Shown piece after piece: positions 19,918 through 31,260 of a stretch of 64,000 nt of DNA. Source of the stretch: Macrothele yani (Eukaryota; Arthropoda; Arachnida; Araneae; Macrothelidae); the NCBI GenBank assembly GCA_039090855.1, contig CM076999.1:116125072-116189071 (forward strand). The letters are read 5' to 3'. Positions within the stretch are counted from its first letter, which is position 1. Every line of letters begins with the position of its first letter. The notes under the pieces were generated by a model, which searched no databases, was not told where the DNA came from, and worked only from the letters and a program-made list of their open reading frames with translations. A program made the translations under genes and the position numbers.

Positions 19918-20360
19918 AGATGTCAAGGTGATCGCGTGCTAATAGTATAAAAACATTGGATTATTAATGACTCGAGTTGTTTTTCCGATCAACAAAATTC
20001 GAATTGAATTTTTTTTTTTTTTTGGTTGGAGGCTTAACGACCACCGTGAGCAACTCAATGGGCTATAAGCAGTCGCCCGTCACTAATTTAGGGTCACTGG
20101 TTCCAGGGAAGGGAGAGAGCCAGTGCCGTAAAACAAACACAACATCCATGCCTCACCGGGATTCGAACCCGGACCCCTTTTGGACGAATGATCAGAGGCC
20201 ATCGCTTAGGCCACTGCGCCACCGGGGTGGCGAATTGAATTCTTAATATCACAGCTTGAGATGTCAAGGTGATCGCGTGCTAATTTAAAAGCATTGGATT
20301 ATCAATGACTCAATTTCTATTTATCCGATCTACAAAATTCGAATTAAGATCTTAATATCG
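19918..20360. repeat. Two-unit tandem repeat interrupted by SINE A
   Basis: GATGTCAAGGTGATCGCGTG at about 19919 and again at 20259, each followed by TAAAARCATTGGATTATYAATGACTC and AAAATTCGAATT. Without the SINE at 20011-20231 the units are about 110 bp. A weaker third match starts near 19869. Confidence 0.85.
20011..20231 (-). mobile_element. SINE A, copy 4
   Basis: Complete, flanked by GAATTGAATT (20001-20010 and 20232-20241). It sits in unit 1 of a tandem repeat, so unit 2 shows the empty site. Confidence 0.94.
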
Positions 20361-20803
20361 CGGCAAGTTGTGTTTGTATATTAATTTAATTTAGCACAAT
20401 TCAAATATTAATTTGTACGCTTTAATTATTTTTTACTTTTTAATTTAATTAATTTTCTGAGTTGAGTGCTGATTATATTATAACATTTTGCAAAATATCG
20501 ATCTGTCTAAACGCTCTAATCTACAATAAAAACTGAAATCTTGCGATGTCGAAGTGGGCTACATTGCATCAAAAAGCAGATGTCACCCCATTGTCGCGAA
20601 TTTACATAGTTCCGATTTGTAATACCAGATGTCGCATTATTCTGTACAAAAAGCTTTGGTATGAAGCTTCAAACTAAACTTCGGATAGGACAGGAATAAC
20701 ACGTGTGCCGGAGAAAAAGTAATTTAAAAAGCAAAAGTTATTGAGGCAAGTTTAAACGGAAACAACTGGACTACAAGGAAAATTGTTGAACAACAACAAG
20801 TTT
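20361..20803. other. Unannotated AT-rich stretch
   Basis: No gene or known repeat recognised. Confidence 0.3.
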
Positions 20804-21038
20804 ACAAATTTTTTGAAGATGACAATCCGATTTTTGGCGTAAATGTGACAAGGATGGTAAGTCAGATAATATCCGAAAACTTGAAAATTTTCATCGTCCT
20901 GGAGCGGGACTCGAACCCGCGTCTCCCAGAAAACGCCTAGGTATGCTAACCACTACACCACAGAGAACGACCAAGTTTCAAGTTTCCGATCAATTTGAAT
21001 TTAACCATCACAGGATTCGCTAGTCGAAGCAACCGAAA
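20804..21038 (-). mobile_element. SINE H (tRNA-derived), copy 1
   Basis: Flanked by AACAACAAGTTT (20792-20803 and 21039-21050). On the minus strand the head GTGGTGTAGTGGTTAGCATA carries the A box, and GCGGGTTCGAGTCCCGC carries the B box. The tail is GACTTACCATCCTTGTCAC then ATCTTCAAAATTT. The anticodon arm is not tRNA-like enough for a gene. Confidence 0.93.
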
Positions 21039-21050
21039 AACAACAAGTTT

Positions 21051-22394
21051 TTCGCGCAGAATATTAATCGCGAGTTCCTTTGAAAAACGGATATAAATAG
21101 AATATGATTTCCAGTTCTAACGTGAATCGAGTTCTTATTGTTTAAGTTTTTACTACATTTCCTTACAAAAAAGCCGGCGTCTATTTGATTTGTTTTCAAT
21201 CTGCTTCAATTAAAATTTTCATCGTCTTAGGATAGGAAACATCCCCTAATATTAATATTTATTGAAAGCTTAAAAACAACCGTCTTAGGACGGGCTATAA
21301 GTTAGTTTATTTTTTTATTTTTGTAACAGTCAAAATATTTTCTTTTCTATGTGCAAAACATTGTGGCATTATGTTAAGTGTGTTTATTATATTCCAGAGT
21401 AAATAATTCAAGTAGTTTTACATTTTTTGTGCTGCAGTTATTAATCGTCACTTAGTTATTTTCTTTCTTCTGTTGTAACATTTCGTATAAATCGGAAAAG
21501 GAATTAGACACTGTACCATAGCAGTTATATGTTTGTGTGTGCAATCGTGAGGCATTTCAAAAAGCAGCCTCAGTTCTTTAAAATAATAAATTTTGCATGA
21601 TATGATTAACTTTGATGTAAGTATTTTGTCGTAATTTGTATCGGTAATCAGGGCAATCATTTTAATTATAACATTCACATTTGTGTTTCACGCAATAAAG
21701 TGAAACCCTAGGAGCAGAATCTTTTTCAGAAGTCTCCAACGCAGAAAGGAAAACGTAAAAACTGTCTGCAAGGTAAAGGGTTGTCTAAATGTTAACTTTG
21801 CCATAAAATTTATTGTTCTGCACTGCGACAAAGAAATGTTTTAAAAAATAAGTCAATTTGAGATTTTGCTAATATTGGGAATTAGTATTTACTTGCAATA
21901 GTCAAACTAGCTTTTGCCTGACAAGAAATGCAGAAAAAACTTGAACTATTTTATTTCATTCAGAACTTAAAAACGTCATTCTTTAAATGCTTTTGCATTT
22001 TTTTAAAAAGGTTAGAAAGTATTCATATACTTTTCTGCAGCAATTACGTTGTACTTGGGGCCTCGCCAGGTGATTATTTAGGCGATCGAGTGTAGTGTGT
22101 CAACTTTGAAAACAACAGTAATTTTGTCACATTCAACTTGATTTGTACAACAGGAATCCATATGTAAGATTTTTTGTTTGAAACCCAATTTGTGAATTGA
22201 CCAGTTTTAAGAAAAATTGTTAATTTATGAAAATGTGATTGGAGCATTTTCATTGATATAATTAAACCCCATGAAATTAAAATGATAAAAACGGCGAACG
22301 TTCTGGTAAAGCAAAAAAAAAAAAAAAAAAAAAACCGTTTCACCCTGACAATTTGAGATGAAACTATTTTAGAAGAAAATAACTAAAAAAAAAA
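21051..22394. other. Unannotated AT-rich stretch
   Basis: No recognised gene, RNA or transposon. An A run of about 22 nt is at 22313. Small ORFs (21448-21678, 22074-22343) are low-complexity translations. Confidence 0.3.
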
Positions 22395-23060
22395 TAAAAT
22401 TGCGACCGTCAGCTTTCGATATACCGTATAATACGGCTTTGGAAACGAAACAGGGAGCGTTAAAAATGCATAAAAATATGGTTTTAGTAAAAAAAAAATC
22501 CTAGATGAACCATCTGGAAGTAAAAAAAAAATAAAAATAGAATGAGACCTAGAACTTCCGAAATGCCACATGGCCGCGGAAACGGAAAAGAATGTTGCAA
22601 ACCTTAACAAATATGGATTTTGTAAAAAAACAAAACAAAAAAAACAGCATTAATCCAACTGAAATGAAGCTATCTGGAAGCCCCCCCCACCCCCCAATGC
22701 AAAATTGCGAGCATCAACTTCCGGAATGCCTCTTAATTCGACCGTGAAAAGCGGAAGACGGACGATAAAAATGTGTAAAATTATGGTTTTCGGAAAAAAA
22801 AAAAAAAAAAAAAAAAAGGACTATGAAGAACAAAAAAGAAAAACTTTACCAATCTAACTGAGGTGGTGAAGCTTATCTGGTGGAAACAAATATAAAAATA
22901 AAGTTTCGACGTCAACTTAGTTACGGAATGCCGCCGATGGCCGCGGAAACAGAGAAAGCGCTTTAAAAATATGGCCTCGAAAAAAAAATTCTCTTAATTT
23001 AATTTTCAGCTAAATAAAACTTTAGGCCTCCATGCATAAAAAAAAAAAAAAAAAAAAAAA
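22395..23060. repeat. Degenerate ~165-bp tandem repeat with internal A runs
   Basis: About four units, starting near 22400, 22545, 22710 and 22900. Each shares TGCGACCGTCAACTTCCGGA-like, GAATGCC..., GGCCGCGGAAACGGAAA and TAAAAATATGGTTTT phrases followed by an A run of 8-23 nt. A-run length is the main difference between units. Non-coding. Confidence 0.75.
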
Positions 23061-23576
23061 GAAAGAAGAAGAAGAAAGAAAAAATGGGTGGGGGAGAACA
23101 GTTGTTGCGTGATCTATTGATTACAGCTTTACGTCTTAAAGGTGAGTCAACGTTAAAAGCGCGTTAAAAACAATGTTACGAAAAGCCTAGTTAATAAATA
23201 TTATGTAAGTTAAAATTTTTAGTAATTGAAAGCTAATGGATTTTCGGAAAAGGGCCTCAAAAACATTTTTTGCGCATGGGCCTCAAGTTTTTTCGGCACG
23301 CCACTTGATAATACCAAATGAAATATGTTATTTTAAATACACGAGATCATGAATACTTAAGAAACGCTTACAGCGTAGTGAAATCCGTTTATTTTTCGTG
23401 TTGTAATATGCATAAAGGTTCGCCAAGCTTTTACTTTCCAAGGAAATGCAGACAAAATGCAGGGAATTAGAACACGTACGAAACAAAGATGATTTTTCTG
23501 AAAATAACATGGGTGACAACACAAGCAAGTATTACATGACTTTTTATCACGCAATTAGACGGTGTGTTTTTATCTT
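23061..23576. other. Unannotated stretch
   Basis: No recognised gene. It starts with a GAAGAAGAAAG purine run. Confidence 0.3.
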
Positions 23577-23930
23577 TTAATATACTGTACAAAATAAGTG
23601 GTGTGAATTCAGGGAAAATTTCTGAAAATAACATGCAGCAAAGTTGCCGGTAGGTGTCAGTCTTTCAAAAATTTCAGTTTTTAAAAGTGCCCGTTTATTT
23701 TAACTTCCGTATCTTCACAGATTTACCGTAGTCAGAAATTCTGTTTATTTCAGAAAAATCCATATCAGGATTTTCTGTATTTAAACTGAAACTCCGCAAA
23801 ATCGATAAAACCTGCTTTTTTTCCCACCCAGATAATATTTACGCTCTAGCCAGGATTGAACCCCGTCGTTTCAGTTGCTTCATCAGGTAACGCACGCCTT
23901 TAACCACTGAGCCACAAATGCCCGGATATC
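23577..23930 (-). mobile_element. SINE G (tRNA-derived), copy 1
   Basis: Minus strand: the head GTGGCTCAGTGGTTAAAGGC (A box) and GGGGTTCAATCCTGGC (B box) lie at 23843-23925. The body contains CGGAAAATACGG-like and TGCCGGTAGGTGTC-complement blocks shared with 40688-41015. There is no clear target duplication. Confidence 0.75.
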
Positions 23931-23934
23931 TGAA

Positions 23935-24245
23935 GCATGTACATCGCACACGTGCCAACATTGGGCAGAGACTGTTCAGTAGTAACTAGTGTTATCGCGC
24001 GGCATGTATACACGCTTTTTTACGAAATGATCCATCTCTTTGTGAAAAAGAAATACACACCACAACAAAACATTACAACAAACAAGGACACTAATGAAAC
24101 AAACTTAAGACGTGCGAAACACAAAGTTGATTCCCCTGGTGAGAGCATGATAGGTAACATTGTCAGATTTAATTTAGAAACTTCCAGCAGTAAAAATCAG
24201 TTAGAAACGTTCAGAATTTCACACTTCACAGCTGGGAAATCCAAG
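23935..24245 (+). repeat. Repeat D, 5' part (copy outside the main element)
   Basis: GTGCCAACATTGGGCAGAG through ACGAAATGATCCATCT, AAACAAGGACACTAATGAAA and GTTGATTCCCCTGGTGAG match 24707-24990 in order. No inverted end is found nearby, so it is a fragment. Confidence 0.8.
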
Positions 24246-24249
24246 CAAG

Positions 24250-24462
24250 TGAACGCACAGTGCGCAAACCTCCACTTACTATATGATCATACTGCCTATG
24301 ACATTGCAGTTTATGACGAGACCAAAGAAGGAAAAAAAAAAAAAAACGATGTTTGAACTGGGTGAAAAATCAAAACACACACCACGCAGTGCGCAAACCT
24401 CAACCCTAACATACGATCATACTGCCTCTGGCATTACAGCTTATAACAAGAAGAAGAGGATG
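24250..24462. repeat. Two-copy tandem duplication
   Basis: ACGCAGTGCGCAAACCTC followed by TACGATCATACTGCCTMTGRCATTRCAGYTTATRA occurs at about 24255-24320 and 24385-24450. An A run (24332) separates the copies. Confidence 0.85.
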
Positions 24463-24698
24463 CGCAACAACGTGTTCGACAAGAAGTTCATTGAGACTGG
24501 TAGTGTGCTTCATGGAAGGGCGCGGGCTGGCCCAGTACATGTGAAGAGGATGCGCAACGTGTTCGACAGAGTTTCCGACGAAGTCCATTCGTACGGGCTC
24601 CAAACAGTTGAAGTTACCACCTACAACGATACACGGGGTGCTGCACAAGCGCTTGTACCTGACTGCCTATAAAGTGCCTTTGACACAGGCACTGCACT

Positions 24699-25994
24699 CA
24701 TACCTGCCAACATTGGCAAGCGCCTTCCTTGTCAGTAGTAACTGGTATTATTGCGCGGCACACATAGATATTTTTTTACGAAATGATCCATCTTTTGGTG
24801 AAAAAGAAATCCGCTCCACAATAAACAAGGACACTAATGAAACAAACTTAACACGTGCAAAACACGAAGTTGATTCCCCTGGTGAGGACACAATAAGTAA
24901 CACTGCAAGATTTAAACTCGAAACTCCCACCAGTAAAAATCAGTCATGCGTTCAGAATTCCACAACACTTGACAGACGGGAAATCCGAAATTTGTGAAAA
25001 AATGCATCAATTTTTATTAATTTTCGAAAATTTCCACCTCCCTTATCAAGCTTAAATGCAAAAACTTATGGGACTGGAGATATTTAACAACACAAGGAGA
25101 AAGGGAACATCGCACAGAGGGAACCATCGATGGTGGGGGTGCTTCGCCCGACTTCCGGTTTTGGAAATTTCACCCCTATTTTTTAGCTGAAATAAAAATT
25201 TCTGTACAGTAAAATGCTATTTAACAATAATACTGGACAGAGAGGCAACATCGCGAGATAAAAAAAATAATAATAACGATTACGGAAAAAATCTGAACTC
25301 CGTCGACCTTCCGGTTTAGAAAGTTTCGTAAAGATGGAATTCCGTCCTCCGACGATCAACCCCCCCCCATTTCTGTTGACTTACGCATCGATCTCGTAAA
25401 CGACAAAAACAATAACGAAAAAGGCGGAATTCCTTGAATTCGCGGAAGAATCTTATGCCTTATGATTAGGGGGAAAATTTCTCGGCGTCTAACTTCCGTT
25501 TTCGCAAATTGTTGCCTATATTTACAAGCTGAAATACAAACATTTATGCAATAAAATGATATTTAACAACAATACTAGACACAAAAGCCGCATTGGGAGA
25601 GAAAATTTACGATTACGGCAAAACTTTTTACTCCATTTAACTACAGTTTTCGAAAGTTTTGAAACACGAAATACAGTCAGTCCTCAAATGGAACCAACCC
25701 TTCTTGTCAGTTTTGCATTGATCTTGAGATGACCTAAATGATGACAAGAAAAAAAAAAAAAAAAAAAAACAGAATTCCGCGAATCCGCTTTATGTATATC
25801 ATAAAATAATTGATCTTGAGATGACCTAAATGATGACAAGAAAAAAAAAAAAAAAAAAAACAGAATTCCGCGAATCCGCTTTATGTATATCATAAAATAA
25901 TAGTAAAATGAAATTTCGTAGTTTCGACAGTGAGTTCCGTAGTTAGACAACAAAATCCGTAGTTAGACAACAAAATCCGTAGTAGTTGGCAGGT
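24699..25994. mobile_element. hAT-like element D (1.3 kb, non-autonomous)
   Basis: Ends ATACCTGCCAAC (24699) and GTTGGCAGGTATG (to 25994 or 25995), flanked by CTGCACTC on both sides (8 bp, hAT-length). Inside are A-rich blocks, ACTTCCGGTTT and GATTACGGAAAAA phrases, and two related ~380-bp halves (TTACAAGCTGAAATACAAAC repeats). No transposase. A 5'-truncated relative lies at 38075-39058. Confidence 0.8.
25718..25901. repeat. 92-bp perfect tandem duplication inside element D
   Basis: TTGATCTTGAGATGACCTAA through an A run of about 20 nt to CTTTATGTATATCATAAAATAA, twice in a row and nearly identical, A runs included. Recent or an assembly duplication. Confidence 0.93.
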
Positions 25995-27061
25995 ATGCTG
26001 CACTCCAGGGATAAACCCAAACGTTTCGATTTTGCTGTTGATATGCTCCACAGAGTTGACGAGGAAAGCTTCCTGAAACATGTTTTATTCAGCAATGAGG
26101 AATCGTTTCATGTCTGTGGTGCTATCAACAGGCATAAACGCAGAATTTGGGGGTCTGAAAACCTATATGCCGTCTGTGAGATTAAACGTGACATCCCTAA
26201 GGTTAATATCTGCTGCGGTCTCCTGTACAACCCCACCATCGGTCCATTCTTTTTCGCCGAAACCACAGTCACACCCGATGTTTATTTAGACTTACAGAGT
26301 GAGTTTGCTACCACCACCCCAAAAAAATTGCAGGGCCTACAAGCGGCTATGATCTTCCTGCAGGACGGTGCATATCCGCACTGGGCACTACGTGTTCGCG
26401 AGTTTCTTGATGAAACGTTTCCGGAGTGATGGATTGGATGGGCCGGTCCAATTCCTTGGCGTCCAAGTTCACCGGAGCTTGCCTACCTCGACTTTTTCCC
26501 TGTGGGGCTATGTGAAGGATATGTGTACCGCAGAAAGCTTCCGAATGAGGATGAGCTGAAGAACAGGATTACAGCTACCGTCACAACTGTTGCCGCACCT
26601 GAGAATTTTGCGGAAATGAATGCTTCTTTTGTAACACCTGGGTACCAACTTCGGCAGCAAGCCTTCAGCGGACTGCGACTGAATGAAGGAAATATTTTAT
26701 TGCCTGAACTTCTTTTAAGACCGGCTCTAATTATCGGGCGAAAGGAAAACTCCCAGCTCGTCTTTAATTGGATTTTTACTTAAGAGACTTAGGTTTTGAT
26801 TAAGATAATTTATTAAGGCCAAATCTGCATATTGCCTAATTACTTTATTTAAATCAAATTTTACCGGAATACAAAGGATTTCGCGGTAACACCACAATTC
26901 CTGAGGACATGCTCGGGAGAACATGGCAGCAGGTCGAATACCATCTCGACGTCATTCGTGCACAACCAACAATGCACATGTGGAGCTCTACTAGTATCCC
27001 AACAAACCTCGAAACATGTTGTTCAATACGCAATGAACCGATTTTGGTTCTCTTATTCCGT

Positions 27062-27291
27062 TTCTGTTTTATTGAGGTCAACGTTGTAAAAGAGATAGAT
27101 ATCCAGAAACACTGGGATTGTCAGTCATATTCTGGAAAATTTATCCCCAAAAATAATAATGTTTTTATACTTTACACTAATTCAAACGCATATCAACTTC
27201 TGCATCTTAACTTGGGGCAAAACAACACATTACAATATCAACAAACTTCAGGACAAAGGCTAGGATATATATACATTAAGTGGCACTAAAA
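27062..27291. other. Unannotated stretch
   Basis: Follows the mariner remnant. No gene recognised. The right end is the target duplication of the SINE H composite. Confidence 0.3.
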
Positions 27292-27302
27292 ATGTTGAAA
27301 CA

Positions 27303-27897
27303 AATTTTGAAGATGACAATCCGATTTTTGGCGTAAATGTGACAAGGATGGTAAGTCAGATAATATTCGAAAACTTGAAAATTGTCATCGTCCTGGAGTT
27401 ACGCCAAAAATCGAAAACTTGAAAATTGTCATCCTCCCGCTCCAGGACGATGACAATTTTCAAGTTTTCTAATATTATCTGACTTACCATCCTTGTCACA
27501 TTTACGCCAAAAATCGGATTTTCATCTTCAAAATTTGTATTATATGGCGTAATCCCGTATTTCTTTCATGATTTATCTGCTTCTCCCGGCAAACACGGGA
27601 TAAGACTCTTAACCTCCAGATTCGCTAAACATGAATGCCGGTTGCTTCGACTAGCGAATCCTGTGATGGTTATATTCAAATTGATCGGAAACTTGAAACT
27701 TGGTCGTTTTGGGTGGTGTAGTGGTTAGCATACCCGGGCGTTTTCTGGGAGACGCGGGTTCCAGTCCCGCTCCAGGACGATGAAAATTTTCAAGTTTTCG
27801 AATATTATCTGACTTACCATCCTTGTCACATTTACGCCAAAGTTCGGATTGTCATCTTCAAAATTTGTATTATATGGCGTAATCCCGTATTTCTTTC
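27303..27897. mobile_element. SINE H composite (inverted tails plus a full copy)
   Basis: A tail of SINE H in minus orientation (27303-27399) faces a tail in plus orientation (27441-27537) across about 41 bp. Then TGTATTATATGGCGTAATCC, about 150 bp, and a complete plus-strand SINE H (head GTGGTGTAGTGGTTAGCATA at about 27715, B box GCGGGTTCCAGTCCCGC) ending in the same TGTATTATATGGCG end. One duplication ATGTTGAAACA brackets the whole (27292-27302, 27898-27908). Confidence 0.85.
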
Positions 27898-27910
27898 ATG
27901 TTGAAACAGT

Positions 27911-28150
27911 TTACTGCTGATGTGTACTATATCTGATCTTCCCATTAAAGGTATCTGCCCAAAACAATTGAATAGCATTTTGAGGATCAAAATCTTCAAT
28001 TGCAGGATAATTGCATCTAATCATCATTAAGTCATTTAAAGTGTCACTATTCAGACATGACCAATTACTCGTTTTTACGAGGTTCATTGCTATAAAGCCA
28101 CGCTCACAAGGAGCAGTACTACATGGCATTAGATGTAGCAACTGCATCAC
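27911..28150 (-). pseudogene. hAT transposase C-terminal fragment
   Basis: The 79-codon frame holds LLHLMPCSTAPCERGFIAMN followed by LVKTSNWSCLNSDTLNDLMM and AIEDFDPQNAIQLFW. This is the hAT dimerisation segment in the form seen in ZNF862-like host proteins and related transposases (pattern STA.CERGF..MN.IKT). No upstream part was found. It is a different hAT subfamily from 3097-3652. Confidence 0.75.
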
Positions 28151-28256
28151 CTTAAAAACATTGTCGTAACAGTTTATCTTTGTTCAGCATATGTGGCTAA
28201 ACAGAGATTCAAAGATAATTCTTTTACCTGTAGGTGACATTATACTGTGTGCAAAG

Positions 28257-29488
28257 TACACTGAAGAGCAACTGAATTAGAGACAACTGGCGTTATGCAA
28301 ATGTGGCGCTGTGGGTGGCCCTGTAAACGTAAACGACATGACGTATGCAGCGATCCGACAATATAAGGAGTGATGCGACGGGAATCAGTAAGAGTCGGTC
28401 GGACGCAGTACGGGTAAGACGAAGGATCTACGCGCATTTGATCGCGAGCAAACTGTCGGGGCCCTGACGAATGGGTTACTCCATCTCGGAAGTCGTGCAG
28501 GCACTGGGATTTTTACGAGCCAGTGTGTCACGGGTGCACCGTGAGTACATCGAATCCGGTAAAACCATCCCTCTAAGGGCCAACTGCCGTGGACAACAGC
28601 GTGTGGATGAGCGGGGTCATCGGCGGCTAGCTCGCACTTAACAGCTGATAGACGGGCCACAGTGCAAGAAATCACTCGGCAATTTAACGCTGGTGCACAA
28701 AAACGTGTAAGCAGCCATCACACCATCCAGAACCATCTCCTCGCTATGGGTACAGAAGCCATCGTCCCACGAGTGTACCGCTGCTAACCGCACATCACAG
28801 GGTGCAAAGATTAGCATGGGCGCGGGAACATCGCTACTGGACCCTAGACATGTGGGAAAATGTTGCCTGGACTGATGAGTCAAGATTCACGTTGGTACAT
28901 GCGGATGGCAGGATACGAGTACGGCGCAAAGCACATGAAGCGATGGATCCTTCTTGCCAGCAGAGTACTCTTCAAGTTGGTGGGGGTGGCATTCTCGTCT
29001 GGGGACTGTTTACGTGGACTGAAATGGGACCCCTGGTAGTGTGACATCGTCCCTCACAGGTCAACGTTACCGGGATATCCTGGACGACCATTTGCTTCCG
29101 TTTGTGCGTCTTCAACATCCTGCTGGGGACCTTATCCTGCAACAAGACAATGCACCCTGCCATCGCTCCCGAATTATATCCGAATGGTTGGATGAACACT
29201 CCACCGACGTGACCTAGCTTCCTTGGCTAGCTAGGTCACCTGACCTCAATCCCATCTGGGATAGCATCGAGAGAGAGAGAGAGAGAGATGTTCCAGGCTC
29301 TGACACCCCTCCATGAAATCTTCGTGAACTGTGGGAGCTTGTTGAGGGGTCGTGGATCCGTATGGCTTCTCAACGCTTGCGGTGTCTTGTCGAGTTCATA
29401 CCGAGACGAATCGCCGCCGTCATCAGGGAGAAAGGTGGTGCTACACGTTACTAGACAGGTACCTCTAATTCAATTGCTCTTCAGTGTA
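28257..29488 (+). mobile_element. Tc1-like transposon, nearly complete
   Basis: Terminal repeats ACACTGAAGAGCAACTGAAT at 28257 and ATTCAATTGCTCTTCAGTGT ending 29488, with TA on both sides. Element length (1.23 kb) is normal for Tc1-like elements. Confidence 0.92.
28440..29455 (+). pseudogene. Tc1-like transposase
   Basis: Reads with few breaks: MGYSISEVVQALGFLRASVS (helix-turn-helix), LTADRRATVQEITRQFNAGA in a shifted frame after a stop at 28640, and LAWAREHRYWTLDMWENVAW, then TDESRFTLVHADGRIRVRRK (first Asp). VGGGGILVWGLFTWTEMGPL and a stop at 29043 follow. Then QQDNAPCHRSRIISEWLDEH (second Asp) and SPDLNPIWDSIE, in which the Glu-His normally after NPI is missing. An in-frame GA expansion (EREREREM) follows. 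The protein ends REKGGATRY. The most recently active-looking Tc1 in the window, yet inactive. Confidence 0.88.
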
Positions 29489-29559
29489 TAGCATGGCAAA
29501 GATACATATCCCATAGCAAAGGTTGCTTTAGTAACCTTGACCCTTTGGTCGCTCCAGGC

Positions 29560-31260
29560 TGATCCGCCAGCAGATTTTCTCTCCAAGCCCAACTTCACCT
29601 TCATTCATTTTTGAAACAGCTGCAAGAAAACTGAACTCGATATTCTTTTACAAGTGGGGGAGAAGCTGGACAAAATAGTTGCTCACTTGAGGAGAAATAT
29701 CTACTGACCATCGTATTACCACCCCTACTCGATGTGAGGGCGAACCATCTGCTGCGTCCTATTCGCTGCAGTGGGATTAATTATTAAGAAGGCCGTTAAT
29801 TTTCGTAACTCTTTACTCTCTATTATCTTCCGCCTATGGGTGTCTACCGTGAAGTTGGGTTCCCTAATGGAGGGTCTCCAAGTTCAGGGTTGACGGGTGC
29901 ATTGCGTTGTGTTTCATATGGGAGAACATGGGAAACCCATATTCCTCCATATGCCGCTTGAAATTTAATAAACTCATGTCAGATTTGGACCTTTTATTTT
30001 CCTGCGACTGGGTTTGCTAAATGTTAAAAGTTATTTTCTTCTTAAAATCTTGGAGTTGTTACTCTACCAAAACTTTACGATTGTTCTACTTAATTATTCA
30101 GGTTAAAATAAACAAAGATTCACTTATTTTGAATTTTCAAAGATTTGAGAAACTCGGGTAAATTTCATTATAAAATACAGAATTTATTTTCATTTGTGTT
30201 TCCTTAAAATCTATTACACTGATCGGTGGAGATTTCTATTAATTTAAACCAAAATATATTTTAAGTTCATTATGCTTTTTGATATTCGCAATCATATTTT
30301 AAAGTTCACCTTCCGCAAAATATAAGACACATTATGTTATTCAGCACTTGCAAGAGATTAAAATTATCTTTTCTACCGAGGATGTATAGGAGACAAAATC
30401 ATGATCATGCTAACGAGATATTGGGAATTATGAAATTTTTCTCACCAAATTCTTTTTCTTTTCATCTATTTCGTTGTCGTCCGGTATTACTTATAGGTAT
30501 AAAGTCTATGGTTGGGACCTCATCCGGTCCTGCTGAATGCACACTGCCCGCATAAGATCACTCGATGCTTCACCCAAAATTTGCGTAAAAACCTCTCAGG
30601 GAAAACATCATACTTCCCTTCACCTGGAAATCATCTTGCTCAATTTTGAGCGTCCTCCCAGGAAAACTCCTAACTTAATTCTTTCTGCGATATTCTGCCC
30701 AGGATTCATCTAGAGTCCATCTTTCCTCTCTGCGTTCACCCAGAAATAGCAGTCATCATTCCATCCCGTGTTCTCTCCAAATCATCTCCGCCTAAAAAAA
30801 AACTTTTTCTCTCGTCTATGTTTAAGGGGTTCGGGGGTGTTCCTGTCCTACCCAAATGGTTCTCCCCTTATTGGTTGGGCCGCTTTTCCTCGCTTCGGCA
30901 TTGGTTTACATCCCTGTATGGGAATCCCTCCGATTCGTTGGCAAAGGCTTGAGAACATCGAGTTTTCTTGAAGATGAATATTCCTTTATCTTGTCAACTG
31001 CTCCGCGGGATGTCCGCGCTGCCTTAGAATTTTCACGTACGCTTCCTGTATGACTCTTTCTGTTGGTGTCAACCAGTTACGCCCACTACGAGAAATATGC
31101 CCTGTTCGTTGCCCGCTAGCGTGCGTAAAACGTGACTTCGTTAATAGCGAAAGGTCCAGTAAATTGGCCCCCACCTGTGATTGCGAGCATTTCATTCTCG
31201 TAGCGTTGCTTGCTAAAACCTCCGAGTTTTCTCTTTACTAACCTAGGGGTGTGTTTCGTG
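29560..31260 (+). pseudogene. Possible degraded LINE ORF2 C-terminal remnants
   Basis: Short in-frame pieces resemble the region after the reverse transcriptase in L1/Tx1-like ORF2: KLNSIFFYKWG, LLDVRANHLLRP, NFRNSLLSIIFRLWVS near 29600-29850, and PKWFSPYWLGRFSSLRHWF followed by FLYDSFCW near 30850-31055. Many stops and frame changes. No reverse transcriptase core is found. Unrelated AT-rich sequence (30030-30800) lies between the two patches. Confidence 0.3.

Larger units (their letters stand above)
24463..27060 (+). pseudogene. Mariner/Tc1-type transposase split by a hAT-like insertion
   Basis: N-terminal part 24463-24698: KKFIETGSVLHGRAR, then in another frame LPPTTIHGVLHKRLYLTAYK and VPLTQALHS. 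After the insertion (24699-25994) it resumes: SRDKPKRFDFAVDMLHRVDE, then VLFSNEESFHVCGAINRH, where Asn stands for the first catalytic Asp. FLQDGAYPHWALRVREFLDE (second Asp) and YLDFFPVGLCEGYVYR (third) follow in shifted frames. After ITATVTTVAAPEN at 26600 about 290 bp of unknown sequence intervene before PEDMLGRTWQQVEYHLDVIR (26888). Same subfamily as 1064-2285; inactive. Confidence 0.85.
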
